The notes: generated from the letters alone by a model not told the origin. DNA of 5,134 nt from Thermoplasmata archaeon (GCA_021828085.1 JAKATE010000136.1:1-5134), one strand, 5' to 3'; shown: positions 1 to 5,027, counted from the first letter of the stretch. Numbers and translations: made by a program.

Positions 1-64
1 GGATTCGAACCCCAGTTCCCCGGCTTAGAAGGCCGGTGCATCGTCCGGGCTATGCTACAGGCCC
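1..64 (-). tRNA. tRNA-Arg (anticodon UCU), 3' end cut by window edge
   Basis: On the minus strand a cloverleaf can be read from its 5' end at position 64. The acceptor 5' strand is GGGCCTG, followed by T8 A9. The D stem GCAT/ATGC closes a loop containing the GG pair. The anticodon stem CCGGC/GCCGG closes the loop CTTCTAA with anticodon TCT at 27-29. The variable region is a 5-base GGAAC. The T arm ends at the window edge, with loop TTCGAAT preceded by G53 and followed by CC. UCU decodes AGA and probably AGG, hence arginine. There is no intron at position 37/38. The last T-stem bases, the 3' acceptor strand and any encoded CCA lie outside the window. No convincing TATA box is visible upstream of position 64; only a mildly AT-richer patch lies at about 91-99. 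Confidence 0.95.
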
Positions 65-326
65 CGAGGGACGAGCACGGGCCGGGAGGAAGAACGTTTC
101 GAGGCGCGGCGGAGGACGGCACCGGGGGAGGGTCGGACCTTTACTCCCCCCTGACGGGGGACGTGCGGAAAGTTCGGCGATGAAGCTCCCCTCTTTGGTT
201 TGCACCTTCCCGGATCGCCCGGGGCCCCTCCTTCGAACGCGCGATCCCCGAGGTGAGAGTTCGAGAACGGCCCCTACGCTCCGCAGCGGCCAGCGCCTGC
301 CCCGCGCCTCCATCCTCGTTCGGAGC
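65..326. other. Intergenic spacer between tRNA-Arg and DUF99 gene
   Basis: No supportable gene is present. Open frames crossing this stretch are Arg/Pro/Gly-rich, resemble no family I recognise, and on the plus strand start inside the tRNA. It must carry the tRNA promoter (minus strand) and the 3' end of the DUF99 transcript. It holds two small hairpins, listed separately at 145-161 and 326-345. Confidence 0.6.
145..161. repeat. Short inverted repeat (6-bp GC stem)
   Basis: TCCCCC at 145-150 is perfectly complementary to GGGGGA at 156-161, around the 5-base loop CTGAC. It lies in the spacer between the DUF99 gene and the tRNA gene. It could form a small RNA hairpin in the 3' part of the DUF99 transcript, but no T-rich tract follows it, so a terminator role is unproven. 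In GC-rich DNA such stems also arise by chance. Confidence 0.35.
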
Positions 327-345
327 TCACGCCCGCGAGCGTGAG
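326..345 (-). repeat. Hairpin overlapping the stop codon of the DUF99 gene
   Basis: CTCACGC at 326-332 pairs perfectly with GCGTGAG at 339-345, leaving a 6-base loop. The stem includes the TGA stop codon of the DUF99 gene (327-329) and its last codons. It may stabilise the mRNA 3' end or help termination; no T tract follows on the minus strand. The structure is seen directly, the role is inference. Confidence 0.4.
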
Positions 346-980
346 ACCGGGCCGCTGGGGATCGCAGAGGCGACGAGGTGCGCCAGTCGCAGCGGCTCGG
401 GATAGGAGCCGCGAAGGATGCTCCGACGGACCAGCTGGGTCGCCTCCTTCGGGGAGAGGCCGACCGCGGCGACCCAGAGCGGCTGAGGGCGGAGTTCGAC
501 CGTGAAGAGCGGATGCGCGTGGAGCATCCGCAGGAGATCCGGCCGATCGGGGAGATACTTCTGAAGCGCCCGCTCCATGGCCCCGTAGTCGGGGGCGCGG
601 CGCGTCACGGTCACCACGGGCAGACCGCTTTCCTCGTGGAGACGGCTCAGGTCGACCATGTTGAACCCTCCGAGGGTGATCCCCCCGAGGAGGATGGCCC
701 GGGTCGCTTCGCGGTGCGGTGAGGAGGCGACCATCCGTAGCAGCACGTCGGTCGCGTCCGGCCCATCGACCTGGACCTCGCCCCGAAGGACCCCTTCGAT
801 GTAGGCGGGAAGGACCACCACCAGCCCCACGACGGCGGTCCGCTCCTGCTCGAAGTCGAAGGGCGCATCGTCGAACGCGAAGACCCGCGGGTGCGGTTTC
901 GCGGCCGGAGAGTGGGAACGAGTGCGCCCGGGCCGAGCAGGGTGGAGGGAGGTCCTTGAGGGTCGGAGGCTCGGCGTCAA
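327..980 (-). CDS. DUF99 (UPF0215) family protein
   Basis: The 217-residue product is recognisable as the archaeal DUF99/UPF0215 family. It has FAFDDAPF at residues 34-41, a DG.DAT segment at 72-76, and the family hallmark GGITLGGFNMVDL at 99-111, followed by PVVTVTRRAPD at 121-131. These match the strand-loop motifs with conserved acidic residues (D37, D38, D110). The biochemical role of the family is not settled. I recall a distant fold relationship to endonuclease V, which makes a nucleic-acid role conceivable but is not shown here. The only usable start is TTG at 978-980: an in-frame TAA lies at 984-986, and no ATG, GTG or TTG occurs between that TTG and the conserved core. GGGGAG at 988-993 with a 7-base spacer supports it. 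The start adds about 30 basic, Pro-rich, non-conserved residues ahead of the core. The gene is divergent from the membrane-protein gene with only 31 bp between start codons. Confidence 0.9.
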   Translation of the reverse strand: MTPSLRPSRTSLHPARPGRTRSHSPAAKPHPRVFAFDDAPFDFEQERTAVVGLVVVLPAYIEGVLRGEVQVDGPDATDVLLRMVASSPHREATRAILLGGITLGGFNMVDLSRLHEESGLPVVTVTRRAPDYGAMERALQKYLPDRPDLLRMLHAHPLFTVELRPQPLWVAAVGLSPKEATQLVRRSILRGSYPEPLRLAHLVASAIPSGPVSRSRA

Positions 981-981
981 C

Positions 982-990
982 GGTTATCTC
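982..990 (+). promoter_or_regulatory. Weak TATA-like element for the membrane-protein gene
   Basis: GGTTATCTC is the only AT-richer patch in the divergent gap and is centred about 26 bases upstream of GTG at 1012. That is the distance expected for a leaderless archaeal transcript starting at the GTG. No Shine-Dalgarno motif precedes that GTG, which fits leaderless translation. The match to the archaeal TATA consensus is poor. Confidence 0.3.
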
Positions 991-993
991 CCC
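988..993 (-). promoter_or_regulatory. Shine-Dalgarno of the DUF99 gene, supports TTG start
   Basis: On the minus strand GGGGAG is followed by seven bases and then TTG (980-978). It decides the start, because no other start codon exists in the frame between an upstream stop and the conserved domain. A transcript with this leader would have to begin inside or next to the start of the divergent gene. Confidence 0.55.
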
Positions 994-998
994 TCTCG

Positions 999-1010
999 GT
1001 TCTTGAGAAC
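999..1010. repeat. Inverted repeat GTTCT-TG-AGAAC between divergent starts
   Basis: GTTCT (999-1003) and AGAAC (1006-1010) are exact reverse complements separated by two bases. The repeat sits between the start codons of the two divergent genes, directly before GTG 1012. It has the shape of a small operator for a dimeric regulator, but with only 5-bp arms it could be chance. Confidence 0.25.
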
Positions 1011-1011
1011 A

Positions 1012-2190
1012 GTGACCGGGACCCCGCGAAAGGAGACGCCTCCTCCTCCCCCCGAAGCTCCTGCGCTATCTTCCTGGCCTCCGCCCCCTCCGCCGCCTCC
1101 ACCACCGCCCCCGCTACCTCCCTTTCCTTCTGACGGGTCCACGGCGCAGGGCGCGGCCCCGAGCCCCATGGGACCCGCCCCCCCGCCTCCCGTTCCGCTC
1201 CCTCTAGCGCATTCCCCCTACATGCCCGTCGCGGCGGCCTCCGTCCCCGCGAAGTGCCTGCGCTGCGGGACGCCCTTCTGGGCGGTCCACGCGGGCGGCC
1301 GCTCCGAACTTGGCTGGGCCTTCTGTCCCCGATGTGGGCAGCCCACGCCCAGCCTGCCCCCGCGGACGGAGCCCCCGCTCTTCACCTGGGAGATCTACCG
1401 TCGCTTCTACCCTGAGCCGACCTGGCCGCGAAGCCCCACGCCGAGGGTCCGGACCGTCCTGGTCGTCTTCTGCCTCATCGCGGGCCTTGCGCTGTTGGGG
1501 GTGGGGGGCACCTTCGGGTACTTCGGCGCGGTCGGTCTCTCTCCCCACCAACGGACGGTCGCGGGCCAGGTGCTCGAGCAGAACGGGAGCACGACGTCCC
1601 CGGCGTCGGGCGCGCTGATCACGCTGAGCAACGCCTCGAACGGAGCCATCGTCACGGTGGCCACCGACACGCAGGGAGACTTCTCCTTCTCCGGAGTGCC
1701 CGCGGGGGAGCACCAGGTCCGCGTGCAGTTGCCAGGGTTCCGTCTCTCGCAGATGGAGATCTTCCTGGCCCCCCTCTTCGCAGCCCCGTCGAACACGAGC
1801 TCGCTCTCGCTCTTCCTCCTCCCCGGGAACCTGACCCAGGTGTACGACCAGGCGCTCGCGCCCTACCCGGACGTCGAGACCTACGTCTCCTTCCTCTTCT
1901 CGGCCTCCACGATCGAGGTGCTTGGCGGTTGCCTCGCGCTCTGGGGGGCCTTCGCCATCCGCGAGGGTCGCAGTCCCGCCCGCGGTGTCGTGGGGGCCTC
2001 GGCCGGCTTGCTCGCCCCCTTCCTGGCCGCGGTCTCGGGCTTCGACGTGCTCTTCCTGCAGGTCGCGCCGCTCACCGTGGTCCTCGCCGGGATCACCGCG
2101 ATCCTCGCGGGAGCTGCGCTGGTGCTTCTCCTATCGACGCAGAGGCCGCTGGACGGCGTGCCCATCGCCCCCACACCGCCCCCGGGCTGA
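1012..2190 (+). CDS. Pro-rich zinc-ribbon membrane protein with carboxypeptidase-regulatory-like domain
   Basis: I do not recognise a named family for the whole protein (392 residues from GTG 1012), but its architecture is readable. Residues 1-75 are Pro-rich, with twelve consecutive prolines at 23-34. A zinc ribbon follows with C82, C85, C105 and C108 (CxxC-x19-CxxC). A membrane helix lies at about 149-176. Residues 181-247 look like a carboxypeptidase-regulatory-like beta-sandwich (GQV, then D..GDFSF.GVPAG.H.V.V..PGF). Further hydrophobic helices lie at about 291-313, 325-343 and 350-374, and the tail is short and Pro-rich. Topology is inferred as cytoplasmic ribbon, external beta domain. 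N191, N207, N261 and N273 form N-x-S/T sequons, all in the predicted external part. Start choice: GTG 1012 has a weak TATA-like box at -26. TTG 1003 and GTG 922 are in-frame alternatives; GTG 922 has a GGAG but would overlap the divergent DUF99 gene by 59 bp. The function is unknown; sensing, scaffolding or cell-envelope assembly are guesses. Confidence 0.85.
   Translation: MTGTPRKETPPPPPEAPALSSWPPPPPPPPPPPPLPPFPSDGSTAQGAAPSPMGPAPPPPVPLPLAHSPYMPVAAASVPAKCLRCGTPFWAVHAGGRSELGWAFCPRCGQPTPSLPPRTEPPLFTWEIYRRFYPEPTWPRSPTPRVRTVLVVFCLIAGLALLGVGGTFGYFGAVGLSPHQRTVAGQVLEQNGSTTSPASGALITLSNASNGAIVTVATDTQGDFSFSGVPAGEHQVRVQLPGFRLSQMEIFLAPLFAAPSNTSSLSLFLLPGNLTQVYDQALAPYPDVETYVSFLFSASTIEVLGGCLALWGAFAIREGRSPARGVVGASAGLLAPFLAAVSGFDVLFLQVAPLTVVLAGITAILAGAALVLLLSTQRPLDGVPIAPTPPPG
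1078..1113 (+). repeat. Twelve-codon poly-proline tract
   Basis: Twelve consecutive CCN codons, mixed CCT, CCG, CCC and CCA, encode prolines 23-34 of the zinc-ribbon membrane protein; a Leu and two more prolines follow. Mixed codon use suggests selection for the amino-acid run rather than recent slippage of one repeat unit. Runs like this stall ribosomes unless relieved by the eIF5A/EF-P family (aIF5A in archaea), which is established knowledge. Confidence 0.9.
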
Positions 2191-2197
2191 GGATCCC

Positions 2198-2238
2198 CCC
2201 CGCTTGGCCCTAGACCCCAGATGGTGTCCGAAGCGGGG
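2198..2238. terminator. Inverted repeat between convergent genes, possible bidirectional 3'-end structure
   Basis: CCCCGCTT (2198-2205) pairs perfectly with AAGCGGGG (2231-2238). Two more GG/CC pairs (2206-2207 with 2228-2229) can add to the stem if G2230 bulges. It lies in the 68-bp gap between the stop codons of the membrane-protein gene and the DUF2203 gene, where both transcripts must end. There is no T-run as in bacterial intrinsic terminators, and archaeal terminators normally depend on T tracts, so it may instead protect mRNA ends. Confidence 0.35.
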
Positions 2239-2258
2239 ACCGGTGGGACGGCTCTTGG

Positions 2259-2798
2259 CTATCCCTTGCGCGGGGCGGACCTCGGGGTCGGGAGCACGTC
2301 CAGGCCCCCCGCCCTCTCGCTTGGCGAGAGCGGTCGGCGCATCCGATAGCCGCCCTCGAGCGTGTGCCAGAAGCGGATCCCGTCCTCCCCGCTCTTCCAG
2401 CAGAGCAGGATGATCTCTCCCTTCCTCAGAGCGTAGAAGTCGACGAGGCCCGTGGAGAGGTCTTTCACCTCGATGCCCCGCTTCCTCCACCCCTCGAGCT
2501 CGGTCTCGACCTCGGCCTGGAGGGAACTGGCCTGGGACTCCAGGTCCTTCTTCCGTGCGGCGTCGGGGTGGTCCGAGGCGCCGAACTCCTCTCCCCAGAG
2601 CTTCGAGAGCCGGTCGAGTTCCTCCGTCACCTCGACCAGCCGCGCGACCTTGACCCGGAGCCCGCGGAACTTGGGAGCGAGATGGAAGAGCTCCTCCTCG
2701 GCCTCGGGGACCTGCCAGAACCGTGGAGGGGCCGTCCCTTCCCCGGGCCCCCGCCCCGCCCGCGCCTCGTGACCGGACATCGGAGGAGAGGTATCCAT
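2259..2798 (-). CDS. DUF2203 family protein
   Basis: The 179-residue product matches DUF2203, a small uncharacterised family of bacteria and archaea. Residues 27-106 form a charged, probably coiled-coil helical region. The family signature follows at about 108-147: GIEVKDLSTGLVDF, then a positively charged turn, LLCWKSGE and FWHTLEGGY, ending in RRPL. The tail after 157 looks non-conserved. The first 22 residues are also unlike the family and Gly/Pro-rich. ATG 2798 is the first start after an in-frame stop (2817-2819); ATG 2780 is an alternative. A purine-rich GGGGAGGG abuts ATG 2798, too close for a normal Shine-Dalgarno, so the start is not certain. The gene lies 181 bp downstream of the threonine ammonia-lyase gene on the same strand, with a TATA-like box between them, so separate transcription is likely. 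No function can be assigned. Confidence 0.85.
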   Translation of the reverse strand: MDTSPPMSGHEARAGRGPGEGTAPPRFWQVPEAEEELFHLAPKFRGLRVKVARLVEVTEELDRLSKLWGEEFGASDHPDAARKKDLESQASSLQAEVETELEGWRKRGIEVKDLSTGLVDFYALRKGEIILLCWKSGEDGIRFWHTLEGGYRMRRPLSPSERAGGLDVLPTPRSAPRKG

Positions 2799-2888
2799 CC
2801 CTCCCCTATGTCGCTTTCACCATGGGGGGTGACCGGCGAGCTGGAGGAGAGGTCGCTCGGGGTCGGGTGCTCACCGCTAATGCGCATG

Positions 2889-2896
2889 CATAAAAC
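2889..2896 (-). promoter_or_regulatory. TATA-like box upstream of the DUF2203 gene
   Basis: On the minus strand GTTTTATG is the only clear AT-rich patch in the 181-bp gap (2799-2979) between the lyase and DUF2203 genes. It would place the transcript start near 2866 and give a leader of about 70 bases before ATG 2798. It adjoins the overlapping self-complementary string ATGCGCATGCAT (2880-2891). I see no gene in this gap. Confidence 0.4.
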
Positions 2897-2979
2897 GTCG
2901 GGCCTTGAGCGCGAGGAGGCCAGCAGATCCTTCCGCTCCACGGTCCCCGGATCGCAACCCGACCCGCGCGTTCCGAGCC

Positions 2980-4257
2980 TCAGAGGGAGATCCGCTCGAC
3001 CGCCCAGCCCATCTTCCGGAGATGGGCGACGACCTCGTCCGCGTGGGCCCGGTCGCGGACCTCGAGCTCGACCTCGACCGCGGCCTGCCCGGGAGTGAGC
3101 GTAGGGGACTCGCGGTCGTGCCGGACGTTGTGGACGTTGGCCTTCGCCACCGCCGCCTCGCTCAGGAAGCGGGCGAGCGCTCCCGGGCGGTCCTGGAGCG
3201 GGGTCCGAAGGTGGACGACCCTTCCCTCGCTGGAGAGCCCGCTCCACACGATGCGGTCCAGCAGGAAGGGGTCGAGGTTCCCGCCGCTCACGACGGCGAC
3301 GGTGTCACCCCTGGCGAGCTCCGGGTGGGCGAGGAGGGCGGCGACGGGGGCGGCGCCTGCGCCCTCGGCCATGATGTGGGCCTTCTCTAGAAGGAAGAAC
3401 ACCGCGCGCGCGAGCTCCCGCTCGTCGACCTCGACGGCCTGGTCGACCAGCTCGCGCAGGATCTCGAAGGTGATCTGGCCGACGTGCCGGGTGGCGAGGC
3501 CGTCGGCGAAGGTCTCGGGGGGGCCGTGCTCCACGATCTTGCCGGCCGCGAGCGAGGCCTTGAGGCTCCCGGAGCCCTTCGGTTGGACGGCGATCACGCG
3601 GACCTCCGGGTGGAGGTTCTTGAGCGCGATCGCGACCCCTGCGGCGAGACCCCCTCCGCCCACGCCGACGAGGATGGTCCGTACGGAGGGGAGGTCCTCC
3701 AGGACCTCCAGGCCCACCGTGCCCTGCCCCGCGATCACGAGAGGGTCGTCATACGGGTGGACGAAGGCGAGCCGCTCCTTCTCCGCTCGGCGGCGAGCTT
3801 CCTCGTACGCCTCCTGGTAGTCCGCGCCCGCGAGCACCACCTTCGCTCCGAGCGCCTCGGTCGCGACGACCTTCGTCGGGGAGGCGTTGGCCGGCATCAC
3901 GATGGTCGCGGGGATCCCATGGGCCCGGGCCGCGTAGGCCACGCCCTGGGCATGGTTCCCGGCGCTCGCGGCGATCACTCCGCGAGAGGCCTCCTCCTTG
4001 GTCAGGTGGGCCACCTTGTTCGAGGCCCCTCGGAGCTTGAACGATCCGGTGAGCTGGAGGTTCTCCAGTTTGAGGAACACGCGGCTCCCCTCAGGTCCGA
4101 GCCCCGCGGGAGCCTCGACCATGGGCGTCCTGCGGACGATCCTTCCCAGGTGCTCCCGGGCCTCCCGGATGTCGTCGATCGTCACCGGGAACGACTTCGC
4201 CTCGGGGGCGCGGGTCGTCGGCGAGGAAGGTCCCTTCCCCGCGCCTCGGCTCGCCAC
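2980..4257 (-). CDS. ilvA: Threonine ammonia-lyase (threonine dehydratase), PLP-dependent, with ACT domain
   Basis: It deaminates L-threonine to 2-oxobutanoate and ammonia in the cytoplasm, the first step towards isoleucine or a catabolic reaction. The fold-type II PLP signature is complete: SFKLRGA with Schiff-base K74 (numbering from GTG 4257), SAGNHAQG for substrate and cofactor contacts, the phosphate-binding GGGGL loop, and SGGN near the end of the catalytic domain. The last ~80 residues, from RVVHLRTPLQDRPGALARF, form one ACT domain, the usual site of amino-acid feedback. This is the one-ACT, roughly 400-residue form rather than the long two-ACT-like biosynthetic enzyme. Two starts are possible. 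GTG 4257 gives 425 residues and lies 26-27 bases from a good TATA box, fitting a leaderless mRNA. GTG 4185 gives 401 residues and begins VTIDDIREA, exactly where homologues usually start. I list the longer form; the extra 24 residues are unconserved-looking. No other isoleucine genes are nearby. Serine deamination is an alternative activity. Confidence 0.95.
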   Translation of the reverse strand: MASRGAGKGPSSPTTRAPEAKSFPVTIDDIREAREHLGRIVRRTPMVEAPAGLGPEGSRVFLKLENLQLTGSFKLRGASNKVAHLTKEEASRGVIAASAGNHAQGVAYAARAHGIPATIVMPANASPTKVVATEALGAKVVLAGADYQEAYEEARRRAEKERLAFVHPYDDPLVIAGQGTVGLEVLEDLPSVRTILVGVGGGGLAAGVAIALKNLHPEVRVIAVQPKGSGSLKASLAAGKIVEHGPPETFADGLATRHVGQITFEILRELVDQAVEVDERELARAVFFLLEKAHIMAEGAGAAPVAALLAHPELARGDTVAVVSGGNLDPFLLDRIVWSGLSSEGRVVHLRTPLQDRPGALARFLSEAAVAKANVHNVRHDRESPTLTPGQAAVEVELEVRDRAHADEVVAHLRKMGWAVERISL

Positions 4258-4280
4258 GGGCGGACCGACGTGAGACCACG

Positions 4281-4286
4281 ATATAC
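4281..4286 (-). promoter_or_regulatory. TATA box of the threonine ammonia-lyase gene
   Basis: The minus strand reads GTATAT within otherwise GC-rich DNA, centred about 27 bases upstream of GTG 4257. The spacing predicts transcription starting at or next to that GTG. If translation begins at GTG 4185 instead, the leader would be about 72 bases. Confidence 0.6.
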
Positions 4287-4351
4287 GACTTTGCGAGCGG
4301 CCGAAATGGGCGCGGCGGCTCCGGCGACCGTTCCACGACCTCCCGTGGCAC

Positions 4352-4358
4352 CTTAAAC
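4352..4358 (+). promoter_or_regulatory. TATA-like box of the VOC gene
   Basis: CTTAAAC is AT-rich against its background and predicts a transcript start near 4381, just ahead of the Shine-Dalgarno of the VOC gene. GAGATAGG at 4363-4370 is a weaker alternative that would fit a leaderless transcript at ATG 4395. The TATA box of the divergent lyase gene is about 70 bp away, so the two promoters need not interfere. Confidence 0.4.
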
Positions 4359-4381
4359 CCCCGAGATAGGCCTCGGTAGTG

Positions 4382-4385
4382 GGAG
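4382..4385 (+). promoter_or_regulatory. Shine-Dalgarno of the VOC gene
   Basis: GGAG, within GGGAGAG, is followed by nine bases and then ATG 4395. It fixes the start of the VOC gene and argues that this transcript has a short leader. Confidence 0.6.
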
Positions 4386-4394
4386 AGAACGACA

Positions 4395-4805
4395 ATGCTC
4401 GCACTGGCCGATGTCGCGCTGACCGTATCGAACGCCGAAAGGTCGTCCAAGTGGTGGAAGGAGAAGTTAGGGTTCGCGATCCATCACGTCGGCGGGAACG
4501 CCCATGCGATCATGGTGGCCCCTCCTGGAGACAAGTTCGTCCTCCACCTGTGTGAGGGGTTCGGCGCCCTCGAACCGGGCAACACGGGGATCGCCTTCAT
4601 GACGGACGAGATCGACGCGCTCGTCGCAAGGCTACAGGCAGAGGGGGTGAGGTTCACGGAGCCCATCCAGAGGTCACCCCGGGGTGCCTCGACAAAGTTC
4701 GAGGACCTGGACGGGAACGTCTTCACCTTGGTGGGGGCTCCGCCCGCCTTCGTGCGGGGGGAGGCCGAGCGGAAGGCCCCCGACGGGGCCCCTCGGAACC
4801 CGTAG
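4395..4805 (+). CDS. VOC (glyoxalase/bleomycin-resistance fold) family protein
   Basis: The 136-residue product has the paired beta-alpha-beta-beta-beta pattern of the vicinal oxygen chelate superfamily. Repeat one is DVALTVSN, a helix ending WWKEKLGF, and the strands AIMVAPPGDKFVLHL. Repeat two is NTGIAFMTDEIDALVARLQAEGVRF and KFEDLDGNVFTLVG at 101-114. A single module of this size normally dimerises. The usual metal ligands are mostly absent. The first-strand His position is D6, the repeat-two His position is G65, and the Glu expected after DGN is T111; only H51 could still serve. It may therefore bind a ligand without being a classical metalloenzyme, or use a different site. Residues 115-136 are a polar, Pro/Arg-rich tail beyond the fold. 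Superfamily members include glyoxalase I, extradiol dioxygenases, epimerases and antibiotic-binding proteins; the substrate cannot be told here. ATG 4395 has a good Shine-Dalgarno. It appears to be a single-gene unit. Confidence 0.9.
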   Translation: MLALADVALTVSNAERSSKWWKEKLGFAIHHVGGNAHAIMVAPPGDKFVLHLCEGFGALEPGNTGIAFMTDEIDALVARLQAEGVRFTEPIQRSPRGASTKFEDLDGNVFTLVGAPPAFVRGEAERKAPDGAPRNP

Positions 4806-4828
4806 GACCTCCCGAAGCCCCCGTGCGG

Positions 4829-4858
4829 GAGCGGGCGCACCACCCTCCAACCCCGCTC
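4829..4858 (+). repeat. Inverted repeat downstream of the VOC gene
   Basis: GAGCGGG (4829-4835) pairs with CCCGCTC (4852-4858) around a 16-base loop, 24 bases after the VOC stop codon. It could form a 3'-end hairpin of that mRNA. There is no T tract, and the GC-rich background makes chance pairing plausible. Confidence 0.3.
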
Positions 4859-4956
4859 GGGCAGGAGACCCCGCCGCCTCCCAAGGCCATGCGGGGCCGC
4901 TCCCCGTAGGGTGGAGCCCTGCGATCCCGTCCGACCGAGATGGAACGCCGTTCGCC

Positions 4957-4974
4957 CCGAACGCGCGCGTTCGG
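4957..4974. promoter_or_regulatory. Perfect 18-bp palindrome upstream of rpl3, possible operator
   Basis: CCGAACGCGCGCGTTCGG equals its own reverse complement over all 18 bases, with no spacer. It ends 53 bp before the rpl3 TATA box. A perfect two-fold symmetric site upstream of a core promoter has the form of a binding site for a dimeric regulator; being spacerless, it is less suited to an RNA hairpin. The symmetry is seen directly, the regulatory role is inferred. The central GCGCGC run is simple sequence and lowers its significance. Confidence 0.35.
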
Positions 4975-5027
4975 AGAGCGCGGCAATCCTCTTGGTCCGC
5001 TTGAGGTTGGGGATTTCGGTCCCCCGC

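Noticed and set aside
36..344. Open frames on both strands in 36-344
   Set aside because: The plus frame starts inside the tRNA gene. The products are Arg/Pro/Gly-rich, of the kind produced by GC-rich non-coding DNA, and show no family motif.
922..1011. GTG 922 as start of the membrane protein
   Set aside because: It would add 30 residues antisense to the 5' end of the DUF99 gene and overlap its only possible start, though a GGAG at 908-911 keeps it possible. GTG 1012 with its upstream TATA-like box is simpler.
2280..2880. Similar strings CTCGGGGTCGGG near 2281 and near 2856
   Set aside because: Only two short copies in GC-rich DNA, one inside a coding sequence and one in a gap, with no extended similarity.
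2364..3098. 244-codon plus-strand frame across the DUF2203 gene and the gap
   Set aside because: It runs antisense to a recognisable family and crosses into a non-coding gap; its sequence is repetitive Leu/Pro/Glu-rich without domain features.
3484..4356. 290-codon plus-strand frame opposite the threonine ammonia-lyase
   Set aside because: It is a mirror of the lyase reading frame in GC-rich DNA; the lyase motifs on the other strand are unambiguous.
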